DNA of 25,119 nt from Trachelipus rathkii (GCA_015478945.1 JABUQX010097234.1:1-25119), one strand, 5' to 3'. Counted from the stretch's first letter, positions 1 through 10,385 are shown. The notes: a model not told the origin generated them from the sequence alone. Numbers and translations are program-made.

Positions 1-2300
1 TTTCTATATTAATTTTGACACCCCAAACGTATATACCAACCTTTCATAACTATCTCGCGCTAGGTTTCCTTTGGAGAATAGCGTAAATATTTACGTAAAT
101 GGTGAATTCTTATTTGTAAAATATCAATAGAAATCTCACGTAGAGTAAAATTTCAACCGGTAGCCAACTCTCCAACTGCGTAATCTGTTTTATATAGTTT
201 CCGGCAAAAGAAACCCCAACGTGGGATTATTTTATAACCAAATAAACCAATTACAACGTCAATAAAGTTACAAAAAATTTCATAAAGAAATCTCGCGTAA
301 GGTAAGGCATTCCTTTTTGTACAATACGAAAATCTCACGTAATTAGGTTGTCAAAGTTCACTGACGAACCTCGCGTGAAATATCGGTGTATTAGTTTCGC
401 ACGCGAAACTACGTGAGGATTATGTTTATAACCAATAAACCGATTTTAACGCTAGAAAAAGGTATAGCTTCATCGTAAAAAATTATTTCGCGTAAGGTTT
501 ATCCTACTGAAACATTTAAGCGTTATTTACGTGAGCTTAAAGATTCTTTTGTACAAATACATGACCTCACGTAAAGTACGTTTTGAAAGTTATGTAACCG
601 AAACCGAAACCTCACGTAAATATTTGTATGTAGCTTTCGCACGTAACCTACGTGAGAATTATGTTTATAATCAATAAACCAATTCTAACGCCAAAAAAGT
701 ATCAACATTTCATAAAAAATATCTCGCGCAAGGTTTTCCTGTGGAGAATTAAGCGTATATCTACGTATGGTAGAATCTCTTTGTAAATACAAAAATCTCA
801 CGTAGAGTTAATTTCAAAGGTACGTAATTAAAATCTCACGTGTTTATTGTTTTATATAGTTTCCGCACGAAACCCACGTGGGAATTATGTTTATAACCAA
901 TAAACCAATTTCAACGTCAATAAAGTATCAAGATTTCATAAAATAAATCTCGCGTAAGGTTAAGGATTCTTTTTGTAAATACAAAAATCTCACGTAGATT
1001 AGGTTTCAAAGTTACGCAACCGAAACCTCGCGTGAATATCGGTGTATAGTTTGCACGCGAAACTTACGTGGGAATTATGTTTATAACCAATAAACTAATT
1101 TTAACGTAGAAAAATAGTATCGCTTTATCGTAAAAGTTATCTCGCGTAAGGTTTATCCTATGAAACATTTAGCGTATATTTACGTGATTTAAAGATTCTT
1201 TTTGTAAATACAAGAACCTCACGTAAAGTAGGTTTGAAAGTTATGTAACCGAAACCTCACGTAAAATATTTGTATGTAGCTTTCGCACGAAACCTACGTG
1301 GGAATTATGTTTGCGATCAATAAACCAATTCTAACGTCAAAAAAGTATCAATATTTCATAAAAATATCTCGCGCAAGGTTTTCCTGTGGAGAAATAAGTG
1401 TATATCTACGTAAGTTAGATTCTTTTTGTAAATATAAAAATCTCACGTAGAGTAAATTTCAAAGGTACGTAACCACAAAATATCACGTGCATAATGTTAT
1501 ATAGATTCCGAACGAAACCTACGCTACGTGGGAATTATGTTTATAATTAATAAACCAATTCTAGCGTCAAAAAAGTATCTAAATATCAAAAAATATCTCT
1601 CGTAAGGTTTTACTGTAGAGAATTAAGTGTATATCTACGTATGTTAGATTCCTTTTGTAAATTTAAAAATCTCACGTAGAGTAAATTTCAAAGGTACGTA
1701 CGTAACCAAAATATCACGTGCATAATGTTATATAGTTTCCGCACGAAACCTACGTGGGAGTTATGTTTATAACCAATAAACCAATTTCAACGTCAAAAAG
1801 GTAACAAAATTCCATAAAAGATATCTCGCATAAGGTTAAAAATTCTTTTTGTAAATACAAAAATCTCACGTACGTTTCCGCACGAAACCTACGTAGGGAT
1901 TATGTTTATAATCAATAAATTAAATTTAACGTAGAAAAAGTATCGCTTTATCGTAAAAGTTATCTCGCGTAAGGTTTATCCTATGAAACATTTAGCGTAT
2001 ATTTACGTGAGTTTAAGATTCTTTTTGTAAATACAAGAACCTCACGTAAAGTACGTTTGAAAGTTTTGTAACCGAAACCTCACTTTCCTAAAAAATATCT
2101 CGTGTAAGGTTTTCTTATGGAGCATTTTGCCTATATCTACGTGAGTTAAAGATTCTTTTTGTTAATGCAAAACATACGTAAAATAAGTTTTAAAGATAGG
2201 CAAAACCCACGTGAAAAATGTCTATAAAAAATAAAACAAATTCTACGTAATAAAAAGTGTCAGAATTTTTGGTAAAAATAAATAACGATAGGATAGAGAT
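1..2300 (+). repeat. Higher-order tandem satellite array (A-B-C monomers)
   Basis: Tandem array with an anchor, GTGGGAATTATGTTTATAAC, that recurs with variation at about 221, 413, 652, 879, 1069, 1299, 1529, 1754 and 1893. Spacings are about 192, 239, 227, 190, 230, 230, 225 and 139. Three monomer types can be told apart. A starts with TTCAACGTCAATAAAG and has TCGCGTGAATATCGGTG. B has TAGAAAAAGTATCGCTTTATCG and TTTATCCTATGAAACATTTAG. C has CGCGCAAGGTTTTCCTGTGGAG. The order from 221 is A B C, A B C, C, A (internal deletion, 139 bp), B, with a partial C before it, so the higher-order unit is about 650 bp. The window begins inside the array. No open reading frame inside it looks coding. Function is unknown; satellite or transposon-arm DNA is the likeliest nature. 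Confidence 0.93.
2084..2300 (+). repeat. Degenerate terminal monomer of the satellite array
   Basis: After the last B monomer breaks off at ACCGAAACCTCAC (about 2083), one diverged unit follows. It still has the ATATCTCGTGTAAGGTTTTC, CTATATCTACGTGAG, GATTCTTTTTGTTAATGC and CCCACGTGAAAAATGTCTAT landmarks in the right order, but it fits none of A, B or C cleanly. Recognisable homology ends near 2290, which marks the inner border of the array. Confidence 0.75.
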
Positions 2301-4300
2301 AGTTTTTTACTCAACATAAAATAAAAATGTTTATAAGAAAACCAAATTTGTAGTTTAACTTATTCTAGCTTTTTCCAAGATCATATCTGCGAGCATCTTC
2401 TCTTCTTGAGGGTGGCCGCGAATTTCGTCGTGTCTGTGACCGTAAATCTCGTCGTGATCTCTCATGATCGAAGACACGCTAGGATACTCGGCTCGGTAAT
2501 CGTAAATTTCTTGCGCGCAGGCGATTGTCTAATAATCTTCTGCTATTTATTCCACATAATCGGACCAACGGTTTAGGGGATTTATCCGAGGTATACGCGG
2601 AACAAGGGACGTATCGACATAGGGAGAACTCGGGCAGGAACAATCCTTTCTTGGGAAATCAGTACGATCATTACCATCGTCGATTTATTAGCTCAAACTA
2701 ATTTGCGACTCTCTATCATCACTCTATTCTCACCTATGGAGTAACTAACCTCTATTCTCTAGGCGCCCGCATTCACGGAGCCGTTTTCACATACTAATCA
2801 ACAGTGACACTCTGTCTTTTTGATTTTGGCTTTGCTGTCTGATGGTCCGCCGCATATTCATCTTTAGTTTCGAACAACTTCTTCATCCGACTCGTAGGGG
2901 TAGTATACTATTTACTGTAATCGGGCGTGAGGAGAGATCTGGTGATTCTGACTGTGGGCTTGATAAGTCGTCCTGACGGAGTTTATCTTAGAACGAACCT
3001 ATCGTTAGCTTCTTTCCTCATATTGAATTTGATTGCTGTGAAGGAGCATCCCAGGCTTTCTTTCTTAGTGTTAAAATGGCGATTTGGTTGAGGACGAGCA
3101 GGCACCCAAGATTACGCTTTCCAGGAGGAGATACTACCTGATTGATATTCTTCATACTTCTTCTGTCACAGGGATATGGATTTGAAGATGAATGTCTCCG
3201 AGGGTTGGGATTTGATGCTGGGGATATATTGGTCACAATTTCCGCGGACCGGGTGTTGTTGTATATTTCCACCAGTCCATCGTTACGGGAAACCTCAAGT
3301 ATTTATTATATCCCCCTGCCTACAGATTATGCTCTCATTCCACAGTGATATTTTAATTTCTTAAACCCCTCGATGAATCCGAGATGTATCTCCAATTTAG
3401 AAAAAGAAATATATAGGCCTCCTCTTCACGAATTAGAAATTATAAATTTTATTTTCGGATTCTATTAGATGCTCGACGATTACTCGGACGGGTATGATTA
3501 CCGCGAGCTGGCCCAAGCCCTTGCTCACAGTCTGATGTGGATTGTGTCGTTTATCCTCCCTCATCTAAGGTAAGGATTTAAGCCTGGGTATTAGGATGCA
3601 GTGGATTCGCTCTTTGATAGGAGCCAGGTGATCTCATGTCCATTTGAGGTCACTGTTTGGACTCAGAATTATTATTAGTATTTTACTTCATACTACTCAC
3701 TCCTCTCTGTTTTATGGTTTTATGTTTGTCGTGGGGAACATTTATCTTTATATTTTCAGAAGTTTATTGAGATAAGCTGATGAGTATGTTCTCCATTTGG
3801 GTGATCGTTGTGATTTGCGTTTGAATATCTTTCATCTATAAACATTGCGTGTATTAGTATAACAGATATACGACACGCGCAATATTCTACATACGTAGAA
3901 TACCACTTGAAGTTCTTGCTATACAGTAAAACTTTCTAGAGATATATTTTGAGGATAGGTGTGAGTATCATCTTCCTTTTTTGATCACTCGCTCTATTAT
4001 TCATTGATGCTGTTTAGTAAAGCGCGAATAATCAGATCGTCCTTCCAGATAGCGTAGACTTTCGTATCGCTGCGAAATTCTATATTCAATATTATATATG
4101 CCTATCGTTTGAATTATTTTACATATTTGAAGAGTCTTCACATGTAGCTTGTAAGATATTGTATACATCTTCCGGAGTCTGAGGGTAATATTACAAAGAA
4201 ACATTCTTTATAGAGACGGTAGAGTAGTGATGATGTACTAATATTGATCACTTATCAGAAAACTTGTAATTGAGACATGCGAAGATCATTTAAAAAAGAT
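2301..4300. other. Unique spacer between direct and inverted satellite arms
   Basis: Non-repetitive DNA lying between the direct array and its decayed inverted copy. From about 2395 to 3660 it is visibly richer in G and C than the rest of the window. Several short open frames occur on both strands. On the plus strand 3172-3348 follows a good acceptor (TTCTTCTGTCACAG) and encodes 58 residues ending in TGA. On the minus strand about 2355-2526 is open for some 56 codons. Overlapping frames look equally protein-like, so none is called as a gene. A near palindrome ATTCTAC-ATAC-GTAGAAT lies near 3883-3901. No transposase, replication or structural domain was recognised. Confidence 0.5.
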
Positions 4301-4518
4301 ATGCATATAATCCTATATTTTGGAATACGGTTTAGAAAATGTTAATTGGTCGTAGTAGTATTTGCTATAAAGGAAAAAGTCTCACACAAACTACATAACT
4401 CCCCACGCTATACTGGCATATATGCTTGCTTGTATAAAGAACGAATATCGCCCTGAAGCAGTACAGCAATTAATCTGTGACTAGTATTATAGTATTGATA
4501 AGTTGTCGAGAGTTTATC

Positions 4519-5185
4519 TAATAACTTAATCATAACCTTACTTATACGTGATGTTATTGTTTATTTATATGACAAAAGAAAATCTTTACATTACGTAATA
4601 TAGCGTATATAACTTGTTCATAGTAGATAAATATACTCTATCGAGCGGATATACTTATATACGATATAAATATGACGTATTAATCTATATGTTTTATCTA
4701 CTAGTTAAATAATATTTAGAATTTATTATGTGATTGTATTAAACATAATTACCCACGTAAATTCGCGTTGCATATTACTATTATCACACCGGATATATTC
4801 ACGGTCGGAGGTTATATCTATTACAGGATATGCAGTATAACTTTGACCAATCATAACTTAATTCTATACGTGAGTATTTATTGATATTATTACAAAAAGA
4901 ATACTATTACCTTACCGAAGTATTTATATATATGAAATCTTGATACTTATTGATAGTATCGAGTTTGAATAAATAGGTTATATCTGTTATAATCATAATT
5001 CTACCATACGTTGGTATCGTGCTGAATAACTATATAATAAATAACAATAAACACGTGATGATTATTAATTACGTACTTGAATACATTTACACTCTACGTG
5101 AGATTTTGTATTTACTAAAGACGATATCTATACTATAGTAAGATATACGCTTAAATTCTCCACAGGAAAACCTTGGCGTCAGATT
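4519..5185 (-). repeat. Decayed inverted copy of the satellite array (C-A-B)
   Basis: Read on the minus strand, this stretch repeats the landmarks of the 1-2300 array in the same order. A C-type unit lies at about 5185-4971 and contains AAGGTTTTCCTGTGGAGAAT, AAGCGTATATCT, AAATCTCACGTAGAGT and CACGTGTTTATTGTTA. An A-type unit lies at about 4960-4741, with GTATCAAGATTTCATA, ATTCTTTTTGTAA, CCGTGAATAT and TTACGTGGGTAATTATGTTT. A B-type unit lies at about 4740-4519, with TTTATCTACTATGAACA and AGATTTTCTTTTGTCAT. Divergence is high, with many small insertions. A further weak match (CGTGGGGAGTTATGTAG, minus strand near 4390-4410) suggests the arm may continue towards 4300. Its C unit has lost the segment between AACGCC and AAGG. 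Confidence 0.8.
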
Positions 5186-6240
5186 ATTTTCTGTTCATTG
5201 GTATAAGAACACTTACTCGATCTCGTTTCTCTCATGTGGCAGAGATTTTGACGTGATCGAGAGTTTTTTTTGTGAGGAATTAATTTCAATGTTCTTTCAT
5301 ATTTAAGTATGAATTATCCACGGTTTAGGTACGTGCACTGTACGCCAAGTCTTTATTATACTATACATATAAATTTCAAATATTAAGCTAGAATTTCAGC
5401 AGGGATATATATCTGAGGAGCCGCTCTGCACTTAATCAAGTAATCAACTACGTCAAAATTACACGCAGCCCTGTGATTGTTGTCTGTTTGTGTTATACAT
5501 ACAGATTCTGTTCTAATACATCATACATATACTGCTCATCTTGCTCGCTCTTCATCTGGTATTGGTATAACACACCGTTCCAGAGCCGCGAGGAGCGATA
5601 GTTTTACGTAGACGAGAGCCATGACGCTTATTTATCTGATGTCTTCAGTTCGAGTGTTATGATTCTGGTGTTCCGCGCTATGTCCTTCTCTTCGTGTGTT
5701 ATAAAGGCGTTGATCTGATAAGGAACAGATTATATAACAAACGTCGGAGGCTCTTAATGTGAATGTGTTATGTAACTATAAGTAAACACATAGTATTATA
5801 CGTATAGATATATTTGTTAATATACTGATTATTATAATTAAATTGACTCTTACATACATTTATCGCGTCGCGAGGTCATATATTACTGCGATTAATCTGT
5901 TATGACTGAGTTTCACACTCATATGACTTGTTGAGATAATGTGGTTGTATATTGTGTCATTATACACAGGCGAACGTCAGCTATCTCTCTCTACCGGAGA
6001 GATATATCACTAGCTTGGGTAGACTTACTTAGCTTAATTAGAGTTAATTTCTTGTAATAGATGATGTTTTTCTAGTGTCGGTTTATTCATATCTAGTGTA
6101 AACCAGACCCCAATAGTCTCCTAGTCTTTTGAGCATAAAAGTTTCTAGTGATTGGGGTTATGAGTTTCCTAACACACCCCTATCAAATATTCAAAGTTTG
6201 ATTGTTTTCGGCGAAGAAAATACCGCTGCATCACCTAAAT
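5186..6240. other. Intergenic region, no gene seen
   Basis: AT-rich DNA without a convincing open frame on either strand and without satellite homology that I could follow. A GC-enriched patch lies at about 5555-5645. The 3' part leads into the promoter region of the gene starting at 6281. Confidence 0.5.
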
Positions 6241-6250
6241 TCTTTTTTTT

Positions 6251-6260
6251 ACACCCTAAA
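6251..6260 (+). promoter_or_regulatory. ACACCCTA element upstream of the LRR-like gene
   Basis: ACACCCTAAA sits 30 bp upstream of the ATG at 6281, directly after an eight-T run. The same ACACCCTA string, continuing as a TATAAAA box, lies 48 bp upstream of the ATG of the divergent gene at 10385. A role in transcription is inferred only from this shared position. Confidence 0.3.
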
Positions 6261-6280
6261 TCGACAGCGGATAACTAGAG

Positions 6281-8491
6281 ATGAATAAGAAGAAGCATGT
6301 ACCAAATCTGCAAGATTTAGCGTTAAACGTTATTTTGGAAACATCATCCTTCCAAGACGCACGCAACAATGTTTCGGATTCGAAAAATTTCGCTAGAAAC
6401 TGCGATTTGATTATGAATTATTTTATCGAAAAAAATGGGGTGAAGGAAATAAATTTCAACCTGCTCTCTTCGCTATTTGATTCAGACGACGAGGATAAAA
6501 CTTCGACGATTTTCCTAGATTTTCTAGAAAACGTGACGGAAAATCCTAACAAGGCGACTGAATCGATATCCCTGACATTGACCAAATATATGGTCGCGTC
6601 AAACGGTTTCATCGATGGTGTTCATGCGGTCGCTAAAACCGTCGAGGTTATTAGAACAATGATCACCAAATACAAACGCTTAAGATCTTTAACATTTTCT
6701 TTAGACCAATATAAAACCTTCATAAAATTAACGAATTTAATGAAAGAACAACGTCAGAATCCTTTATTAAGTATTGAGAAACTAGAAATTTGTAATAAGG
6801 GTACTAAACCTCTATCCTACAACAAATTTCTCAAAATGATAAAAAATATTTCTACATTATTTCCTAATCTAATCTCGCTAAAATTAATATGTAGATGTCG
6901 CCCAAGGACGAGAGAAGAGAACGCAATAGAAGGGTGTGATAAACGAGAACCACGGCGAACGATTTGGTTAGCAAAGAAAGATTCGAACATCTATATGGTA
7001 AACACGTATTTGAAGAACTTGATTTCTCGAGCAAATTGCGAGAGCTTCATATCCCCTCATTAAACGAATTATCTTCATTAATTGTGGATAATAACAACAT
7101 CGAGGAAATTATAGAAATCTCTTCGTTGTTCAACTTGCAAAAAAATTTGAGTTCGCTTAAATCATAAACACCGATTTACTTTTATTAACAACCATCGCGT
7201 GAGAGTATTGGCTGAAAAAACAGGGGTGAAGACCTTAGAATTGATTTTCAGTTTCTCGTCGGAAGAAGATATATTTCCCAATTACTCCTATATCATGTAT
7301 TCGTATTTACTTAGAGAATGCGAAAATTGTTCTAACCAAAAATTAGATAAATTAATCGTGGTTGTTGAAGTCGAAAACAAAAAACTAATCGAATGTGAAA
7401 TTAGTGAAGCTCCACACACAGTCGAAATTTACGGGATTAAAGAAGAAGAAGAAGAGGCTCCGCCAGGCGCAAATTCCAAAAAAATATTTGGCGCTTTACT
7501 AAGAATGTTGGAAATTAAATTTTGGAAACTTCTAACCAAAGATCGTGAAAGAAACGATATAAAAATACCGTTCTGTCTCTCTTGCAGTGGAATATATGCA
7601 GTTATAAGTCTTTTTATGCGAATACCCGTCGAACAAAATAAACAACCTTGCTATTTACATAGAGTTATATCGTGGCGAAAGGATCTAGAAAAAAGAATGA
7701 TGGATTCTTGGGATTCAAAAATATTTAGAAGCAGATTACAAAGGAGTATAAGAAAGATCGACGGTTCCTTGGAATTGAATTTACAAAGCGTTTGTCAATT
7801 TAATAGTATCCTTCAAAGAAACGAGAATTTAGGTACACTTCCCCCGTTACAATTTCTAAATGCGTACATTTTGAAATTGTTATATGACGATATAAAGAGA
7901 TATTATTCACCGGAATTTAATTGCGGCTATTTGAGCAATAAAATTGCCGAAGTTTTTCCAAATTTGACCAATTTAGAAATAAGAATAAAGAATTATGCGC
8001 GCAAGTACTTCCGAGATGAATACGAAAGGACATCTGATGATGAAAACAAAGCAGTTTTTTAAAATTTGGTAGAATTAAACATTGATTTTTCTGGTGTTTT
8101 ATATGATATTTGCAGCGTGTCTCCAAATCTAGAAAAGGTCGTAGTATTCTTCGAATTTGAATACATCAACCCTTGCAGAATTTATAATCTTTTGAATATT
8201 ACTCGGCCTTTGAAGAGAGGGATAGCATTTAATTTTGATCGTTACTTAATAAATAAAGAAAATATTTTAATGTATTTTAACGATTGCCGTATTCCCGACT
8301 ACATAAGAAATATCGATGAACTTTTCCAAGAAATTATGATAACTATGACCGATGTTTGCGGGAATCCCATCATCCGATGGAATTTAAAGCAATACGATGT
8401 TAATAGTTCCGCATATAATCTGGAATCAATCGATAGTCATAAATACAAAGCCGAAAAAAAAAGAATTTCTATCAGAGTAAGTTGTGGTTAA
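6281..8491 (+). pseudogene. LRR-like protein gene, broken by frameshifts and one TAA
   Basis: Product unknown. Coding segments are 6281 to about 6945, about 6943-7160, about 7161-7198, 7199-8062 and 8063-8491, together about 735 codons. The start ATG at 6281 begins MNKKKHVPNLQDLALNVI. Leucine-rich, LRR-like strands recur, for example FPNLISLKLI, LRELHIPSLNELSSLIV, KTLELIFSF, FPNLTNLEIRI and NLVELNIDFS; no canonical domain was recognised and no signal peptide is visible. An acidic run of five glutamates lies near 7441-7455. The C-terminus has ITMTDVCGNPIIRWNLKQY, shared with the copy at 20441-20727. Each change of frame equals one missing base; an in-frame TAA at 8060-8062 splits the last part, yet the frame stays open on both sides. 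The first shift can also be explained by a 38-nt GT-AG intron (6934-6971). The 864-nt open stretch makes real coding origin near certain; whether the gene is dead or the sequence is faulty is not decided. Confidence 0.8.
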
Positions 8492-8939
8492 AAGATAATA
8501 TTTTGTTTTATAAACCTCGTTCGTTTTTTAAACTTTTTAAAAAATTTAGAGATCCAAAACCAAAAACGTTTCACCTCCTGGCTTTTTCGAGATATTGATT
8601 ACTCTGATCTTAACTGTTTTTTAGCAGATAAAACTTTTTAAAAGAGGTGTGGTGGACGTATAATATGCTATCTAAGTTTAGTAAAAGTAGAGAGAAAAGA
8701 AGCAAAAATGTCAAAGAGAAAGAAGAAGAAGATGAATATATATACTTCTAAGGAATTTAAAAAAATTAAAAGGTGTATATTTCGATAGTATCATATTTTG
8801 GGCGTTTGAGAGGAGTTAAATAGTAAAAAAATCATAAAAACCAAAGAATATTAATTTTTTGTAGTTATGTAAATTGTTTTTTTAATTATTATTTTAAGAG
8901 GTGTGTGAAATAAGAGGCAGGTGAACACGTATGTTTATT
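8492..8939. other. 3' flank of the LRR-like gene, purine-rich
   Basis: Follows the TAA at 8489-8491. The same frame stays open for another 49 codons to a TAA at 8638, which is suggestive but too short to extend the gene. An A/G-rich patch lies at 8690-8740. The short string AAGAGGTGTG occurs twice (near 8642 and 8898). No other gene seen. Confidence 0.4.
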
Positions 8940-9430
8940 TCTTCACTTTCATAATACTATTTAAATAGTAATAGAATATATAAATAGTTATATATATAAT
9001 TATATATTAATATTTATTATCATATAAAAATAAGAGCTGCGTAAGGTATGAAAGTAGTATATATATAAATAGGATTCATACGTATATAATAATAATATAT
9101 TAATTATATATAATATATACTCGATTATTGTATTTTATTTATAATAGTATATATATATATTATTAGATTATATTATCTATTATATAATTATAATTAATAT
9201 ATATAATAAAAGTATAATAATTTAGATAAATTTTATAATAATATATATAATATAATATATAAATAAATATAATTATATTATATATATATAATATATATAA
9301 TAATGTACGTATTTATTTATATTTTTATTATATAGTTAATATTATTTTTAAGTGATAGAATAAATATAAATAATTATAGATATAGAATATAATATTAATA
9401 TAATAAATTTAGAGATAAATAATAATTTGT
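8940..9430. repeat. Extremely AT-rich (TA)n-like tract
   Basis: Almost 500 bp made up largely of TA, TATA and ATAATTATA runs, with very few G or C. It separates the LRR-like gene from the convergent gene at 9669-10385. Such tracts are common non-coding DNA in AT-rich nuclear genomes; no coding content is possible here. Confidence 0.85.
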
Positions 9431-9668
9431 GGTTTTTATTGTAATTTTTTTGTATTATCCGACACAAATCAAAAATCAACGAGCAAATATGCGTTTTTGT
9501 GTAAGTGGGTGCACGTGAATCTTATCATGAAATCTCTCATGATGAAGAAACGACCATCAGGTATATGGAAGGCCGGGTTAATTCGTAAGCTTTCTGTCAT
9601 CTTAGTTAATCTTCTTACATTTTTGCTTATATCAGAGACGGATTTTAAGAAAATCTTTCATGCTCAAT

Positions 9669-10385
9669 TTATATCTTTTTTTCTTCGTTCTTCGCCGATG
9701 TTTCATTATCCGTTATTAAACCACCACCGCATCCGCGAGAGTAATGTTTTAGACTTTTTTCAATATTTATATCTCGCTTTATTTTCGGCTCCGCTCCAGC
9801 TGGTCGGCTCGAACTCTGTTCCAAAAACTGTTCCTTCAATGTTGGCGTAACATTTATTTGTGGCACGATAGGAGCCTGTTTAAAATTTTGGAGATTGACC
9901 CGGTTTAGATCGCCTAAAGCATCTTCATTTTCACGCCTATTCAACTCCTTCCTTTTAAATAATGTTGTTTCAAAGTCCCAATCTTCGTTATTAGCTTGAT
10001 AATCGAAAGGTGTTGAGCAGGAGGCTGAAATGCCTTCAAAAGAAGCCTTTGCGGTTTCGTTTTTACTTCTTCTATCAAGGTAGGGGGAGTAGTAATCCGA
10101 AATTGCGGGTTGTTGATTTGGATTGGGAATATTTACTCCGCTCCTCACCGCATTCTTTTTAAATAATTTTTTAGATTTAAAAAATTCATTCGGCTTATCA
10201 TCATCATCGTTATCAGTCTGATGATCAAATGATGATGAAGCAGATTCCAAAGCTTCTCCAGAATAATCGAAAGCTTTTAAAAATTCTTTGGGAGGTGTAT
10301 TTTTCTGTTCGTTCTGAGAAAGCTTTTTCTTTTTCAGTTTTGTTCCTTTTTCCTTTGAGTCTTTATTAACACTACAAAGATCCAT
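9669..10385 (-). CDS. Lysine-rich, probably disordered protein with two internal repeats
   Basis: Intact frame of 238 residues, TAA stop at 9669-9671. I chose the ATG at 10385 because the frame only extends upstream to a GTG, and the context ACG-ATG-G is a reasonable eukaryotic start. The protein has no hydrophobic segment and no recognised domain. Residues 11-21 are basic (KEKGTKLKKKK), a possible nuclear localisation signal. Two diverged repeats can be aligned: about 34-78, with SASSSFDHQTDNDDDDK then FFKSKKLFKKN, and about 112-153, with SASCSTPFDYQANNEDWD then LFKRKELNRREN. The linker is rich in P, N and Q, and a GCGGG run lies near residues 218-222. Low-complexity composition suggests a disordered scaffold or chromatin-associated protein, but this is inference. 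An AATAAA on the same strand lies about 230 bp downstream (9440-9435). No intron is needed. It converges with the LRR-like gene. Confidence 0.75.
   Translation of the reverse strand: MDLCSVNKDSKEKGTKLKKKKLSQNEQKNTPPKEFLKAFDYSGEALESASSSFDHQTDNDDDDKPNEFFKSKKLFKKNAVRSGVNIPNPNQQPAISDYYSPYLDRRSKNETAKASFEGISASCSTPFDYQANNEDWDFETTLFKRKELNRRENEDALGDLNRVNLQNFKQAPIVPQINVTPTLKEQFLEQSSSRPAGAEPKIKRDINIEKSLKHYSRGCGGGLITDNETSAKNEEKKI

Noticed and set aside
153..338. 61-codon minus-strand frame
   Set aside because: It lies inside the satellite array, and other monomers do not keep the frame.
1..2300. CRISPR array
   Set aside because: Units are 140-240 bp and similar throughout, without short identical repeats separated by unique spacers, and no cas gene is present.
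3018..3364. Three overlapping short frames (minus 3272-3018, plus 3142-3348, plus 3176-3364)
   Set aside because: All three look about equally protein-like and overlap each other. Only the plus frame has a plausible acceptor, and that is mentioned in the spacer entry rather than called as a gene.
2355..3420. A long minus-strand reading in which TAA and TAG look like glutamine, suggesting a ciliate-type code
   Set aside because: About ten stops occur in some 227 codons of the main frame, with TAA+TAG to TGA near 7 to 3, which is what random AT-rich DNA gives. The long frames at 7199-8062 and 9669-10385 use CAA/CAG for glutamine and have no internal TAA or TAG.
7151..7205. A 55-nt intron to explain the second frameshift of the LRR-like gene
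   Set aside because: It would restore the frame, but GTTCGC and GAGAG are poor splice sites, and the skipped bases encode an LRR-like stretch (IINTDLLLLTTIA) in the third frame, favouring two missing bases.
9497..9850. 117-codon plus-strand frame
   Set aside because: Its 3' half is the antisense of the intact minus-strand gene at 9669-10385, and it has no ATG-led, protein-like N-terminus.
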